Shown here: positions 12,481 to 25,013 of the stretch, one piece after another
How positions within the stretch are numbered: the first letter of the stretch is position 1
Layout: every line of letters starts with the position of its first letter
Assembly: GCA_009801015.1 (NCBI GenBank)
Contig: VHZZ01001868.1
Span: 75,812-118,680, forward strand
Length of the DNA: 42,869 nucleotides
Source of the DNA: Silene noctiflora
Taxonomy: Eukaryota; Streptophyta; Magnoliopsida; Caryophyllales; Caryophyllaceae
Direction of reading: 5' to 3'
The notes under the pieces: generated by a model
What the model was told of the DNA's origin: nothing
The model's input: the letters and a program-made list of their open reading frames with translations, nothing else
Databases searched by the model: none
Position numbers and translations under genes: made by a program

Positions 12481-12768
12481 GTGGATAATATTTTAATGTC
12501 CAAGACTCCAAGCTAACTAGTTACTTCTTTGTTGAGTTTTAAGGAACTCATTTGCTTTTGCGCGGTCTTTAAAAAAATGTTATTTTAATTACGATTAACG
12601 TATTTTTTGACATATAGGTAACTAAAGTTGAGAAAATTTGAGTTGATTGGAGGCTTAGAGGGAGTATTAGTATTACCTTCGAAAATAAAGTAACTTACCA
12701 ATTTGTTTTTTCATATTGTAAATTAACATATGTTAATTCGTTTTTCGATTATTGATATAAGTTGTGGT

Positions 12769-12857
12769 GTAGCAAATGAGCTGACAAGGAATGTCGCTCA
12801 AAGCCACCTAGCAATGAACATTTGAGCGACAATTCATGTTAACTCATTTGCTATGCC
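12769..12857. repeat. Imperfect hairpin (foldback) upstream of the first bHLH gene
   Basis: The left arm GTAGCAAATGAGCTGACAAGG... ending GTCGCTCAAA pairs with the right arm TTTGAGCGACAATTCATG...CATTTGCTATGCC: about 34-bp arms with a few mismatches and an ~18-nt loop. Another GTTAGCAAATGAGCTAACAG copy follows at about 12867-12887. It is probably a small foldback element. Confidence 0.6.
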
Positions 12858-12889
12858 ATTGCCTGTTAGCAAATGAGCTAACAGCTAGG

Positions 12890-15083
12890 GATTATCATTC
12901 AAAGTGATTATCGTTTTTTTTTTCTATTTATACAAAGTTATTATATTGAATTACTATTTCCTCCACTAAGTTTTCTTTTTATCTATATTAATCGACCACG
13001 AATATTGTTAGAACCAAGATTCTACTTTGTATCAATGAAATGAGTGGGAGCGAATAAGTAGAATTGCGTTATAGGATCGTATTATTTGATAAAAAAAAAC
13101 ATATATTTGTAAATCAAAGCCTTTATTTAGTAATATTATCCACAAAATATTAGTAATAGCTAATAAACTAGTTTTAAACCCGTGCAGAAAATGCACGGGT
13201 CGTAATAATTAAATGTTCAATGTGGTATATAACAACATATTATTATTTTTTTTATGAAAAATATGACAACATATTATCTGTGGCCTAGAATCGTAATCTG
13301 GCCAAATTAGAATTGGGTCGATATTTTCAGTGCTCTAACTCATACGACTATAATATGCGTATGAAACTACTACTCCTTCTGTCTCGGTCACTTTTATCTA
13401 TGTCTGTATATTATTCAATTTTTCACCATTAGTATACATCTACTAATGTCTAAAATAAGCAGGTAAATATTTTTATAGTTTAAACTTTTATAATTTTTCA
13501 ATAATCAATATGTTTCACTTAAATCTTTAGAGTTTTTAATTTTTACGATTTTTTCCCAAGGGATACGATTTTATTTTTTATATTTTCTATCGATTTTATC
13601 AACCCGGGAATTTAAACGTCTTCCGATTATTTTTATTTTATGTTTTCCCAAATATAGATTTAGAGAATAAATGATGATTTGTATTTATTATGNTATATTA
13701 CCAAACAAAAAATATATAGTTCATATTGTAAATTTTTCTAGTTTATTATTTTATAATTATTTTGAGTTTATGTTTTGTAATTCTATAATTCATGTTTTTT
13801 TTTTCTTTTGTAATTTTCCCATTTTTTTGATGTCCACAATTATTTTTAACATATATTTTGTATTGATTATATTGTAACATATGTGTTTGTATAAATTGGT
13901 ATGTAATTATGTATGTATTGATTATAAAGGGTGTTTAAAAAATTAAATCAGCATTAAACCCACGTTTTCACTGGGGACCACCTACTAATTTTTTTTTTTC
14001 CTAAAAATCAAGAGCCAATAGAAACTCTCCAAATGACTCGGCTTTTATACTATGTAGATTTAGTAGCATTATACGAATGTGTTTCTACAACTTACACAAA
14101 TATGAGTTTTACTTTGTCATTATATTTAAATATATATTTATTTGTTGGATGATGTAATAACCAATCATAGGATTATATTATGATTTTAACTCTACAAATT
14201 TTCAAATGAATAAGATCGTAAAATTTTATGTCCACGAATGGAAATGTAAAAACAAGATCGGTCAAGAATTTTGGATCGTAAAATTGGAAAATCATAATTT
14301 ATAAGATCAAATCGAGATTCTGATAACCATGTCGACCACACTCCACATCTTGGCTACTTATATTTAGCCATTCAAAATTATTTTCCCCACAATGAATACA
14401 TACATCAAACATTGCTTACTCATAAATAGGTTGGAGAATTAAGTCATTGGTGAATTTGTGTTAATAGTGGTGGTGGATACATGAAGAATAATTAAGATTG
14501 ACCAAGTTTAATGTCCTAATCATATTTTTAAATCAAATATTATTTGTTATTTTCTAAGGGAAGAATAATAAAGGTAATGTCACTATCTATTAACAGGCAG
14601 TTGCATAAGTCTATAGGTGAAGAAGCGTATGACAGCTAATAGCAGGCCACTTAAAGTAATTTGTTTGATTAGTATCATTATTGGCAAATTAAAATTATTG
14701 GATGGAAAGTAATAAAATTAATTTAGCAAAAACTATCTAATTTTTTTTTTCCAATGTTGTGATTTAGTATCCTTCATTCGACTATGTAATCGGATAAACT
14801 TTTTCACGAAAACGTCAATTTTTCTTAGGTTATTATAACATAATAACAATCTCCTTGCGACATTTTCTAACTTTTGACGATTTATAATTTGTCCAAAACG
14901 TTATTTGTATATTTTCAACATAGAAGTAGATTCGTGTATATCTTCTAATTAAGCAGTGGCAGGTTTAGGGGGTTATTAGCAAGCACGGTTGTCTCCTCTG
15001 GCAATGGAAAAAATTAAAAGTTTTAGTTAAAAAAAAAAAAAAGAGAAACACGAGTCTAATGTATTACATCAAAAGCTATATTG
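12890..15083. other. Intergenic region, no gene seen
   Basis: Very AT-rich. It contains an ACCCGTGCAGAAAATGCACGGGT hairpin-like stretch at about 13178-13200 beside ACTAGTTTTAAA, a lone Stowaway-like end near 13370 (ACTCCTTCTGTCTCGGTCAC), a CAGTGGCAGGTTTAGGGGG fragment near 14955, one ambiguous base (13693) and several homopolymer runs. The longest ORFs are low-complexity and not credible. Confidence 0.5.
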
Positions 15084-15178
15084 TACTCCCTCCACACACC
15101 TATTTTCACCCCATTTCAATAAAATACTCCTCTCACATATTAGAGAAATGGGGTGAAAACTTATGTGTGGAGGGAGTA
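15084..15178. mobile_element. Stowaway-like MITE, ~91 bp plus TA duplication
   Basis: Begins TA-CTCCCTCCACACACC and ends GTGTGGAGGGAG-TA. The inverted repeat extends inward through TTTTCACCCCATTTC / GAAATGGGGTGAAAA. TA flanks both ends, as in Stowaway (Tc1/mariner-type) MITEs. It is a compact, well-preserved hairpin. Confidence 0.8.
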
Positions 15179-16260
15179 ATAATTTTAACTTAATGTTTAA
15201 AAGAACGAGATCAGAAACACGATAAAGCTCATTATTTTTAACACAAAACTCGAGAATATTATTATAAAATTCAAAAACTGCACAATCAATTGTTGGTGGT
15301 ATAATCTATGAAGTAGCCTTATTCCGTGATAAGGGGGAGCCTTGTTAAGCCGTTGTTTGTTGGGATTTTTCAAGGAGCAAAAAGATGATAAAATGATTAA
15401 TACAATCATTGAAGAAGTATGAGACATAGTGACACTTTTGTGAATAATAATAATAAATAAGAATTAATACAATATTTGTGGGCGAGGGTAGTGAACCAAA
15501 GAATATAATCTAAAGAGTTGTTAGGTAAGTAGCTAAGACGTGCATGTTTTTATGTATAAAATATTACAAGTTTATAATTCTCCATGTTAAAAATATACCT
15601 TATGATTATAATATAAGGGAATGTACTTTAATCCACACAAATCTTTGCTTATGTCAGAAGGCATATCCATGTCCTTAAAGTGTTTGTTGAATTATTTATA
15701 TAGGACTAATTTGCACCAAATTTCAATGATAATATCAATAATACATCGATATATGTCCCTCAATTGTTCGTGTTCATTCATCCTAGACAAAAACTTGGGG
15801 TTTTAAGGGGAGATGTGAAATCGTTAATGAGTTGGCTCCTAGATTATATGTTGGGAGATCAATGATAATATAAACCGTATTACCGCAGTGTTTTAATGAC
15901 TCCTACTTATGAACATGCAAAAACGAGGTTGAATTGAATGTATGAAAACTTGTTCATATGCTCAAAATATGAAAGGATTAGGAAATAAAAATACCTTAGT
16001 GCTAAGGTCATTTGTAATGGCTAATAAGGTGACTGAATGTAAATTACACCTAACACATTCTTATTTCGATATTATTAACTTGTTTTAAATGAATAAAAAA
16101 TTATGTCAAAAATTATAAAAAGAAGTATAACCAAGTTAGTAAAAAGATTTTTTACTATATATACTTCATCATAGTTCATATAACTTCATTATACCTTTGG
16201 TTCCTAAATCATACAGATCCAAAACTTGGTTGGGAATCAGGTTATTTTCATATAATGTTA
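15179..16260. other. Intergenic region, nothing recognisable
   Basis: AT-rich, without credible coding regions or clear repeat ends. Confidence 0.4.
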
Positions 16261-16265
16261 TTTAT

Positions 16266-16366
16266 TACTTCCTCCATTTTTTAATAATGTTTCTATTTCA
16301 TTAAAATATTTCTCACATATATTCAACAAATGAGAATATCGTTAAAAGATGAAGGAAGTTCAGTAT
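16266..16366. mobile_element. Degenerate Stowaway-like MITE
   Basis: TACTTCCTCCATTTTTTAAT at the left and GTTAAAAGATGAAGGAAGTTCAGTA at the right form loosely matching inverted ends with TA at the borders. More eroded than the copies at 15084 and 17383. Confidence 0.4.
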
Positions 16367-16547
16367 TTTATTTTGAAATTGAGTCTCTGATATTGTGGTG
16401 GTGTTATGTGTAATGTTTTATACAAGTGATTTTGATATTGAGTTCTTAAAAGCTATTAGGCCTAATTAAAACTATTAGCGTTTTGAGTTTTTGTTTTCGA
16501 GTTCTTAAAAGTTACAAGGTCTACGTACAACCATTGTACCTAGGGTA

Positions 16548-16700
16548 TAAGTGAACTGCTCTCAGCTCGAGCTTCAGAGGGCTTGAAAATGGGTCATAAT
16601 TTTGAGTTTGAGCCCGAGCTTCGGCTCGGAGCCTATCGAGCTCAAAAAATTGAAACAAGAGTTAGGCTCCAAAAATGCTTGACCTCAGATCGAGCTTTAG
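16548..16700. repeat. GAGCTCGAGC-rich low-complexity repeat
   Basis: Repeated CTCGAGCTT, GAGCCCGAGCTTCGGCTCGGAGC and GATCGAGCTTTAG strings, probably part of a decayed non-autonomous element. A shorter similar patch (CAAGCTCGGTCCGAGC) lies near 18075. Confidence 0.4.
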
Positions 16701-16879
16701 TTTGTCATTATGTTCTTTTCATTTACTTACTTTTAATTAAAATACCTAAATCATGATATACTTCGTAATACTCTATTGTGAGACAGGCTTTCTTTTCCTC
16801 TATATGGATGAATAAAATAGCTACTTTTCTTGGAAAAAAAAATACTTATTAACACTTAATTTAGTTAATGTACTAAATT

Positions 16880-17382
16880 TATTACTTTAAGGGTACGTGC
16901 CAATTAATTAAAGAATAAATAATTGGGCCTAGTTCTGCTGACCCATTTAGAAGATAAATGAAGTTCAAGGAGAAGAACGTTAGGCTAAGGGACGCTATAT
17001 AAGGTGCTTGGATGAAGTTTCAGAAAGACTAAGGAGTAGTTACAAAGGAGTCGGACATCACCTATTTATAGGAAGCATTCGTCCAAGCAACGAACACACA
17101 ACTCAAACAACAACAGCTACAACTTTAGTCTATCTTTAGATCGTAGATTCTTAGTTTTAGATCAGTTTTTTAGCATTAGCATTAGATCTTAGCACGACGA
17201 GCCCATCCGATCATGGAGGTAATCTGCCATTGATTCCTTAGTTTGTAATTTAGCATCACAATTATTCTTGTGAAGACTCTAGTTGATGCTGTGTTATTGG
17301 ATCTTTTTTTATATATAAGTATCGTTGAAGATTCCTGTATTTAGTTTGTGAATTATATCATTCATCCTTGCGCGCTAAATTA
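16880..17382 (+). repeat. Possible LTR remnant with TATA boxes
   Basis: GCTATATAAGG at about 16994 and CCTATTTATAGG at about 17062 are followed by a CAA-rich leader-like stretch (ACAACTCAAACAACAACAG), as in many LTR promoter/R regions. No ends or target duplication could be fixed. It could instead be an orphan promoter with a short ATGGAGGT start near 17213; no ORF follows. Confidence 0.25.
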
Positions 17383-17644
17383 TACTCCCTCCGTACCATA
17401 CCAAAGGTAACGTAGGGAAAAATTAAGTATTTAAGAAAATGTGGAAAAAGTGAGGGTAAAGAGGGAAAAAAGAGGTGAGGAATGTAATTGTGGGTTGGTA
17501 GGTGAGGTATGTAATGACATTTTGTGTAAATATCAAATGGGTATAAGGATAACTTGGTAATGTGGGCCAAATAAGGAATATAACCTTTGGTGTGGCACGT
17601 CCATTTATAGTAAGTGTTACCTTTGATGTGGTACAGAGGGAGTA
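17383..17644. mobile_element. Stowaway-like MITE, ~258 bp
   Basis: TA-CTCCCTCCGTACCATACC begins the element and GGTACAGAGGGAG-TA ends it. Subterminal ACCAAAGGTAAC and GTTACCTTTGATGTGG are inverted partners. TA borders. The same subterminal ACCAAAGGTAAC is found in the element at 30069-30308. Confidence 0.75.
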
Positions 17645-19018
17645 TAAGTAATTTAGCGCTATTTATTAGATTACGCATCTACGGTAACGCATCTACAAAT
17701 GTGGCTCAAACCCTTGCATTAAAGGGAGGATCACAAAATGTGAAAGGGTAGTTATGAGTTACGACCTTCAGGGCACCTTAAGCTACCGTGCTTGTTTCCA
17801 CGCAAATATTACTGCATACTTAGTATAATTTAAAAATGAGTTTTTTGTGGAATTTGCTCATTAATTTCAATTTGGTAGTGTTCGACGAAAGGTATAAAAT
17901 ATTAGGTAGTTTTTGGCAAAATTTAAAATTTTAGGTAGTATTTACGAAAATGAGATAAATACTAGGTAGTTTTTCACAAAAAACTCTTTAAAAATATTAA
18001 AAATACCGTATATAAAACAAATGAGCCCAAAACAAGCTTCTATTCTAAACCATGCGAAACTAAGGATCAGCCCGGGTCAAGCTCGGTCCGAGCATTGACC
18101 TAACTGATTCAACAAGCCGGCCGTGGTCATTATATTGTACCCATGATAGTACCTAAGCTCATTATGTGGCCATAATTAATGTATTAATTTATTCTTCATC
18201 TTCAAAAATAAAAACTCTTGTATATTAAATCTCTATCTATTTACAAATTGATTTCGAAATCTATTGTTGAAACGGCTAATCTTAGTGGTTGCATCATACA
18301 GCTAATACTATCTCAAAATATGGCTACATAATATTGTTTAAAACCTAAATAACTTGATTGTAATACGGTTTTACAATATAAGGTGTGTGATACTCTCCGT
18401 TTCAGTCATCCGTTTACCTATATGTAGTAAGATGTGAGGGTCCAAAGTACATAGGTCCATGACTCAAGTGACATCTAATTGAAAATGTATAGTCACTATT
18501 CATAGATGTTCGCTAATAAAGATCGCATATTACAACATGAATCCCATAATCGATGTTTTTTTTTTTTAAGTCGAACATTGGGGAATCTTCGTTTCATAAA
18601 GAAGAGAATTGTGTTCAAAATATTTTATCCATCTGTTTATAGGTTTTCTCATCATCAATTACTAAGGTGCACAATGTATCAATTTAAGAAACCGATCGAG
18701 AATGTGTTTATTAATCTTTCTAAAAAAGACGAAATATATATAATTTGAGAGAAGAGATTGTATCATCTTAATTAATTCAAATTTTTTCTTTATACATGAT
18801 TATCACACTGAGCTCCACGAACCCATTAAAAAAAATTAAATTAATGGTGAAGACAAATAGCGTATGTTGTTCAACAAATATCTATACAAGCGAACAACAT
18901 TATCCCGTGCCTCAAAACACCGTCCATTATGGGGAAAAAATTTAAACGGACATGAAAATAAGAGGCTGGATTATTAAAGTTGAATTGGTATAATTTTTAA
19001 TAGAAATAGATGGTCAGA
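17645..19018. other. Intergenic region downstream of the second bHLH gene
   Basis: No gene recognised. At about 17890-17990 the phrase TAGGTAGTTTTTGGCAAAA and relatives recur three times (AGGTAGT-A/T-TTT units). A lone MITE-like end GATACTCTCCGTTTCAGTCA lies near 18390. Confidence 0.45.
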
Positions 19019-20390
19019 TTATTGTAAAAGTGAATTGAGTTTTGTATCAAGACCAATGTCCATTCCATTGTATGCAAGTGGAGCATACATCCATAATTCA
19101 TCAGAACTCAATAGCTGCAAAAACAAATAGTTTATCGTAAGAAATTATAGAATAAGACCGTTTTACAGTGTGAGACGTTTCCTTTATTGGTTAAATACAG
19201 ATTTTAGTCTGTTTAATTACCTTGATTTGAAGCTGCAAAAACTTGACATAACTGACAGCTTCTTCAAGCATTGTGCTTAAGTCCACCTTTGTTCCATTAG
19301 GTACAAGCTTCTGTAGGGTTCTTAGTTTCTCATTAATCCTTTCTCTTCTTTTCTGAAAATATGAAAAGATAAATCAAAACCAAATAATCGGCATTGGTGG
19401 TTTGCATGTTATCATGTATACTGAGATAGCGAATAGGAGTTCCGTCATTATTATAAAAGTAAAAGGAGATAAATTTACCCTAGCATAGAGACTCTGAGGA
19501 TCAGTTGCAGCGCCCCGGCTGGCTCTAGTTTTACCGCCGCCACTCAACAGTTCCTCAGAACTGCAAGTACCAGAGTTCTGTTTCTCAAGAGAAGGGCAGT
19601 TTTGTAGTTCATCTGACTCGAGTTTGCAACTCTTCTTTGACCTTGTGTTCCGCTTTCCTTTTTGAACCTGCACGATTATATTATGATTAGACGATCTTAA
19701 ACTTACAACATAGTCATTGTAGCTAGCAACAAATGAACCACATAGCATGGAAAGAGATCATCGTCTGGTCTCATATAAGATTTTACCAATGCTTTTAAGT
19801 ACAGAAATCCAAATTTGATCGAAAAATATTACTAGCATTTTAATTACCTCAGAATTCCGAGATCTCTTGCATCCGACTTGTAATAAATCATCATTGCTTT
19901 TGACTTGTTCAACAGGCTCAATCTCGACCATTTCATATTTAGCATTAACCTCAAAATTCTCATTTTGTGTTACATATGTTTCGGAATCGTCTGCATTATT
20001 ATGAAAACTGTGATTTCTATCCATAAAATTTCCAGGAAACACCTGAATGACTCCATTTGTATTAAGACAAAACTCGACAGGCAACGAAGTAGCACCATTA
20101 ACCGCGAAAAAATGATCATGATCACTCAAAATATAGTTTTCATGATTTTGGTAAGCAACATCGTCGCTGCTTTCGCTATAAAGACTCTCTTGTGAGTATT
20201 GTTGTGACACAGAATAACAGTTGGAATCAGTAGTATCAGTTGTATAATACGACCCATTGTCGTTACAACCAACCATGTCACTTAAAGAAGAATTTGAAAA
20301 TAAATTCTCCATGAAATTCGACTCGTTGATTGAATCTCCATTGATAGAGCTCCAATCACCTCTTTCCATCAAAATTGATGCACATTCCAT
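19019..20390 (-). CDS. bHLH transcription factor, RSL/RHD6-like (subfamily VIIIc), 4 exons, 319 aa
   Basis: Paralogue of the gene at 10286-12278, same strand. Exons in coding order: 20390-19848, 19667-19479, 19352-19221, 19114-19019. Junctions are GT-AG and phase 0 (960 nt). The acidic, Ser/Asn-rich N-terminal 180 residues have little in common with the neighbour. The C-terminal block is conserved: [63 protein letters not shown], and the tail [20 protein letters not shown]. The bHLH is about residues 240-289. The intron that splits NGTK^VD in the neighbour is absent here, fusing loop and helix 2 into one 132-nt exon. Gln/Ala replace the canonical E-box His/Glu. The first Met ([13 protein letters not shown]) was chosen as the most upstream; Met8 is an alternative. 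Likely nuclear regulator of root-hair or other tip growth by family. Confidence 0.93.
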
Positions 20391-20519
20391 GATGTTTTTG
20401 CTAGGGAAATTTTATGTGATAATTAAACAAGAATTATTGTTTTTTTATGGTATTTGTTAGAAAGAATTATGTGCTTTTTTATTTTGTTTCAAGTTTGTTG
20501 GAGAAAGAGGAATGTAAAG

Positions 20520-20545
20520 GTTGATATTTATACAGAGGAAGAAAG
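20520..20545 (-). promoter_or_regulatory. Putative TATA box of the second bHLH gene
   Basis: The minus strand reads TATAAATA at plus 20525-20532, about 135 bases upstream of the ATG at 20390, giving a plausible 5' UTR of about 100 nt. Confidence 0.5.
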
Positions 20546-21362
20546 ACAGGAATGTGCAGGATTGACAGAGCTAATACAGTGACAGGTTTGTTGGTTAGCT
20601 ACAAATGATTGATTAATGTAAAACTAAACGTCATAATCCCATGTAAAGTCATTAATTTCTATGACTAAACTAGTTTATTTAATAAATGTCGGCACATAGA
20701 TATTGAGGTACGAAAAATTCTTAAAGACAATCCACCAAATGAAATATTATAACGGTTTTGGGTGTAAGGAGTACGGTCCGACTCTATTTGATAAGTAAGA
20801 CATTTCACATATCTTATTTGATCAAAATAGCTTATGTGATCAAAATTTTAGTTATCTTATATTTTTTTTTTTTTGCAAGTGTTTACAAATAACTTATATA
20901 ATCAAATAAGCTATTTGAAATGAAACGATACCTAGGATAACATTTAACAAATTAGATATCTATCCTTTTTTATCTTCTTTTTTTACCCATTTAATCTATG
21001 ATAATCCCTCCATCTCGGTCATTTGTTTATCTTACTTTTGGTACGAAGACCAAGAAAAAAGGAATTTAATTGACACCGAAATATCCACTTCATGTGAATT
21101 ATTTTCCTGTATACAAATTCACATGAATTCGGAAAAGTCGTTTGATTGCGCACGTGGGAGTTGAATTCGTGAACACTACCAACTCTACTAAAAAACCTTT
21201 GCAGGATCCTAATCTAGACAAATCATATACTCCGTATAACTTGAAATTCGAATTGACTTGATTTGGCTCAAGTATTTTTACGCAGAATCGACACTTAACC
21301 CTAAATAAATGACTCAAAAAACATACCCAAATTCGGAACCGGCTAAATGGACTTGTTTTGAG
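20546..21362. other. Upstream region of the second bHLH gene, no other gene
   Basis: AT-rich. One CACGTG (G-box) at 21151-21156 lies about 760 bases upstream of the ATG. A one-sided Stowaway-like end (AATCCCTCCATCTCGGTCATTTG) starts near 21003. Confidence 0.4.
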
Positions 21363-21619
21363 TAGACCTGGCAAAATTGACCCGACTTGACACCCGAACT
21401 CAACACCAGGGTTGGACTTGAACCCGAATGTATATAACCCGACTGAATATTATCCGACCCGAAAGTTATTGTTGCAAAATTAATTATTATCCATAACTAA
21501 CGTGATAATAATTGACTTGAAATCAGCTGAATTCGAAATGACCCGGCATAACCCGGACTATTAACAATCCGAGATTGGACCACATCAAACCCGACTCAGT
21601 TACCGGTTTACCAGGTCTA
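21363..21619. mobile_element. hAT-like non-autonomous element, ~257 bp
   Basis: Starts TAGACCTGGCAAAATTGACC and ends GGTTTACCAGGTCTA, so the inverted ends share TAGACCTGG-Y-AAA. The interior is rich in GACCCG/CCCGA. This layout resembles small hAT elements, but no matching 8-bp flanks were found. Confidence 0.5.
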
Positions 21620-24388
21620 GTACTAAGCCAGAAGCAAACATATACGAACAAAGTTGCGACTTGAGTTGTAGCAATCTAATAACTTGTTTGACAAGTCTAG
21701 CACTATTGAGTTGGGAATTTAAAAAGAGGAATATCCTTTCATTAGGCTTAGAACGTAAGGGTCAGTAATCATAATTTAATTAAACAGAAGAATCTTATCA
21801 GAATGATTACTCCATAGGAGACTAAGTTCAATAATGTGAATAATCAGTGAGAAGAAACTGTTTAGATTACTTAAAAACATAAAATCAAGAAGAACGGGCA
21901 ATTTGTTTGATTATACAAAATAATTATACAAATTATTTACTCTTATACAAATAAAGATTTGGTGTGGGTTGTAACGTAAAAATCAGCAAATGCTTGGACG
22001 TGGGACTATTTTTTAATTCTTCAAATTAACACTAAATTATTTATTGAGACTCTCTTCTATAATGGAGTAGTAGGTCGGGTCAGAATTATACCCGTGATGA
22101 AATAATAGAAAAGGTATTTTAGACAAACTCATATTAAAATTAGAATGATTAATTATTAACTTGTTATTGTTATTCATAATCAAGATAGGAAACCAACTTG
22201 AGAAAACCCATTTAATATATAGATGAGATACATTGGCTTAGTTTCCTTAATCTTAACTTGAAGCGCAACCGAGTCTAATCAGTAGTAGAGCCCGATTATC
22301 ATTATTAAGATTCTGACTCGTGATACTAAGTCATTATAAAGTTAATCTTGTATCTTTTGTGTGTGATTTAATATGCCCACTTAAGAATACCGTACCAGAC
22401 ACGTAACTATGTATGCGTTAACTCGACATTAGATTCTAGCAAAACATATCGACTATATTAACTTAATTAAATGTGTTAATTCTTATGCGATAGTGTACAA
22501 TAAACATGTCTTATCTATCAGGGTCTAAGACAAGGCTCTAGGTATCTAGGTAACAAGGGATGTCTAGACATATTTTATATATTTCTTTCATAAGGGGTAA
22601 ATTTTACATTTTCTTTAATTGAAAATTCAATTCGATTTCATATAGTTTAAGACTCGCCTTTACTTCTAATTAAACCGGGTCTTTTAAATTCATTAAACGA
22701 TATTAATTAGTTGTTCCTTAACCTAGCTAAGTCCCATGTCGATAATGAGTACTAAATAAATTGGTATTAAGATAACGATGATGTTATCTTGAGCTGGCTT
22801 AATGCTTGCAAAAATCTATACATTTTGTTATCCTAAGAAAAAGTATATGATGTTATGCTTGCAAAAATCTCTACATTTAGTTTTAAAATTATTATTATGA
22901 TTTATAATTTATTTTATTAAACAAACCTTTTCAACTCTTGCTATGTTGTCTGATGTTGTCCTACAAAGATGATGCTAATAAATCGAAATCGATATGTAGA
23001 TATTAAGATGATTAATTTAATTATTAGTTTAGAATAATCACACCTATATTTTTATTTTATTTTGCATTGACAAACTCTTCATTTTATTCAAGGGTTGTGC
23101 TTCATCATTCAATAAAAATCTCTAACAACATTGTAATGGAACGTATTATTCTACAATCGTATAGAATCAAATTTGCCAATTCATTTTCGTAGCGAATATG
23201 ATGATCATCTCATTTTTAAATAACCAATTATAACAATTTTATTGGATTAATTAGTAGAACACTATTATTATATAACTTATTTGTGGACATAAAAAGCCGT
23301 AATCATCCACTATTTGGATTAGTTTCGTAATTTTTTGTACACTTCTGTCCTTTTTATTTATTATTACAATTTCATACCGTTACAACTAATGAATAATCGA
23401 AATATAATTGTTCGCATTTTCCATAAACATTGTACAATGTATCTTAATAATATCGAATGCATTTTAATTATGACTCTTACGTGAAATTCATAAAATTAAT
23501 GCAACTTTTCTATAAGGCAAAGTTCACTCTACGTAAGTGGCGTAACGATCAAACATGATTTTTTCTTCTTATAAATTTATTAGTTTATTAATCTTTATAT
23601 ATATTATATATTTTGAGAAGGAAAGAAAAGACAAAAAAGGGACTATCGCTTTCTTAAGTATGTGACTAGTCAAGGCATTATTTAGGTTTTCAAATTTAAA
23701 ATTCTCACCTCTTGGCTTCGTAAAACTCCAACTAGTGTATGGTTTGCAATTTGCATTGTTAATTTGTTACGATTAGCTAAAAAAAATAAGGTCATTTTTT
23801 GTGTCCTATTCCATTGTTAATCAACCATTTTTATGTCTTTTTCCAAAATTAATAAATACTACTATGATTATTGTAAAATATAAGAGTATTTAAATAAATA
23901 GTCAGCGTTGTTTGCTCTTCGCCTCATCCCCGCTCTATATGAAGAAATTGAAAAGTGGCCTCGGCCATTTTTTTATAGAGACAATAAAAACAATCAATAT
24001 CAAAAATACGGTGATCATTCTATTATAATTTCCAATTGCACTCACTTAGAGAAAGCAAAAACTAATACGAAAATACTTTATTCATTCGTCACAAACTTAA
24101 CTCAGACCTAGGCTGCTACGGAGAACTCCCATCACCACACATCTTCATTTTCTAGGCACCAGACATCCCAGGCATCACCAAGTTTTGATAACCTACCCTT
24201 AACCGACACAACATGCAATCAAGCCATGTCTGACACTTTATCAAATGAGTGCTCTCACATACGTTCTTGGTCCTGGATGTCCACATATCCCACTTGGGAC
24301 AATGCTACACATGAAAATCGAACTCTTTTATCTCCAATATTCCCTGGATCGGTTCCGCCACTTTATATAATCAGAAATCTTATAACGC
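21620..24388. other. Intergenic region, no supported gene
   Basis: About 2.8 kb of AT-rich sequence. A short duplication (ATGCTTGCAAAAATCTMTACATTT) occurs at about 22803 and 22857. The ORFs present (such as 23908-24111) have no recognisable domain and no splice partners I could find. Confidence 0.5.
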
Positions 24389-24797
24389 ATGTACAACGGT
24401 CCATGTTGCGTCAGTATCCACTGTTCGTAATAATTAGATATTATGCACTTTAACCTAGCCCTCATGGATTATTTTTTCTTGGACTCCTTCTCGAAAGTTC
24501 TCGTACTAAGGGATTGGTGGACACTTATAAAGATGGAAGGAGTCTAAGAACAACTAATCCATGAGGGTTTGGTTAAAGTGGACAATATCTAACTATTATA
24601 GATGGTGGATACTGACATGGGACATGGGTTTACACCATAACATCACTGTTTTTCATTATACAACCTTTTATGAAAAGGTCTTCAAAACATGCATAGTTTT
24701 AAAGAGAATCAATTTTATCAAAGCTGTTAGATTGTGGTAGATAATCTGACAACGTCCCCAATATCATACAACAAGCTATTATGGTGTTGATCATCCA
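24389..24797. repeat. Repeat unit copy A with a foldback core (24399-24627)
   Basis: Core arms of about 100+ bp: left GTCAGTATCCACTG, TTAGATATTATGCACTTTAA, CCCTCATGGATTA; right the reverse complements TAATCCATGAGGG, TTAAAGTGGACAATATCTAA, GGTGGATACTGAC. Together they form one long imperfect hairpin. The core and about 170 bp after it recur as copy B, so the duplication is larger than the hairpin. Confidence 0.7.
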
Positions 24798-25013
24798 AGT
24801 CCTGACTCGATGCTTCACCAACGTATAATTCATGGACTCAATATTTACAAAAAATCGGCCAAATCGAGACTATGTGTTCTCTTCTTCCAGCTCCGAGTTA
24901 TTTGTACGTCATAAGGCTGACTAGACCCAAGTTAAGCGTTGGGCTTTGATGCCACTTGTTGTGCGGAAAAGTTGATACCTCTAGTTGGGCCCATGCTGCG
25001 TCAGTATCCACTG

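Noticed and set aside
24226..24453. 75-aa plus-strand ORF
   Set aside because: Runs into the foldback repeat and has no recognisable domain or splice partner.
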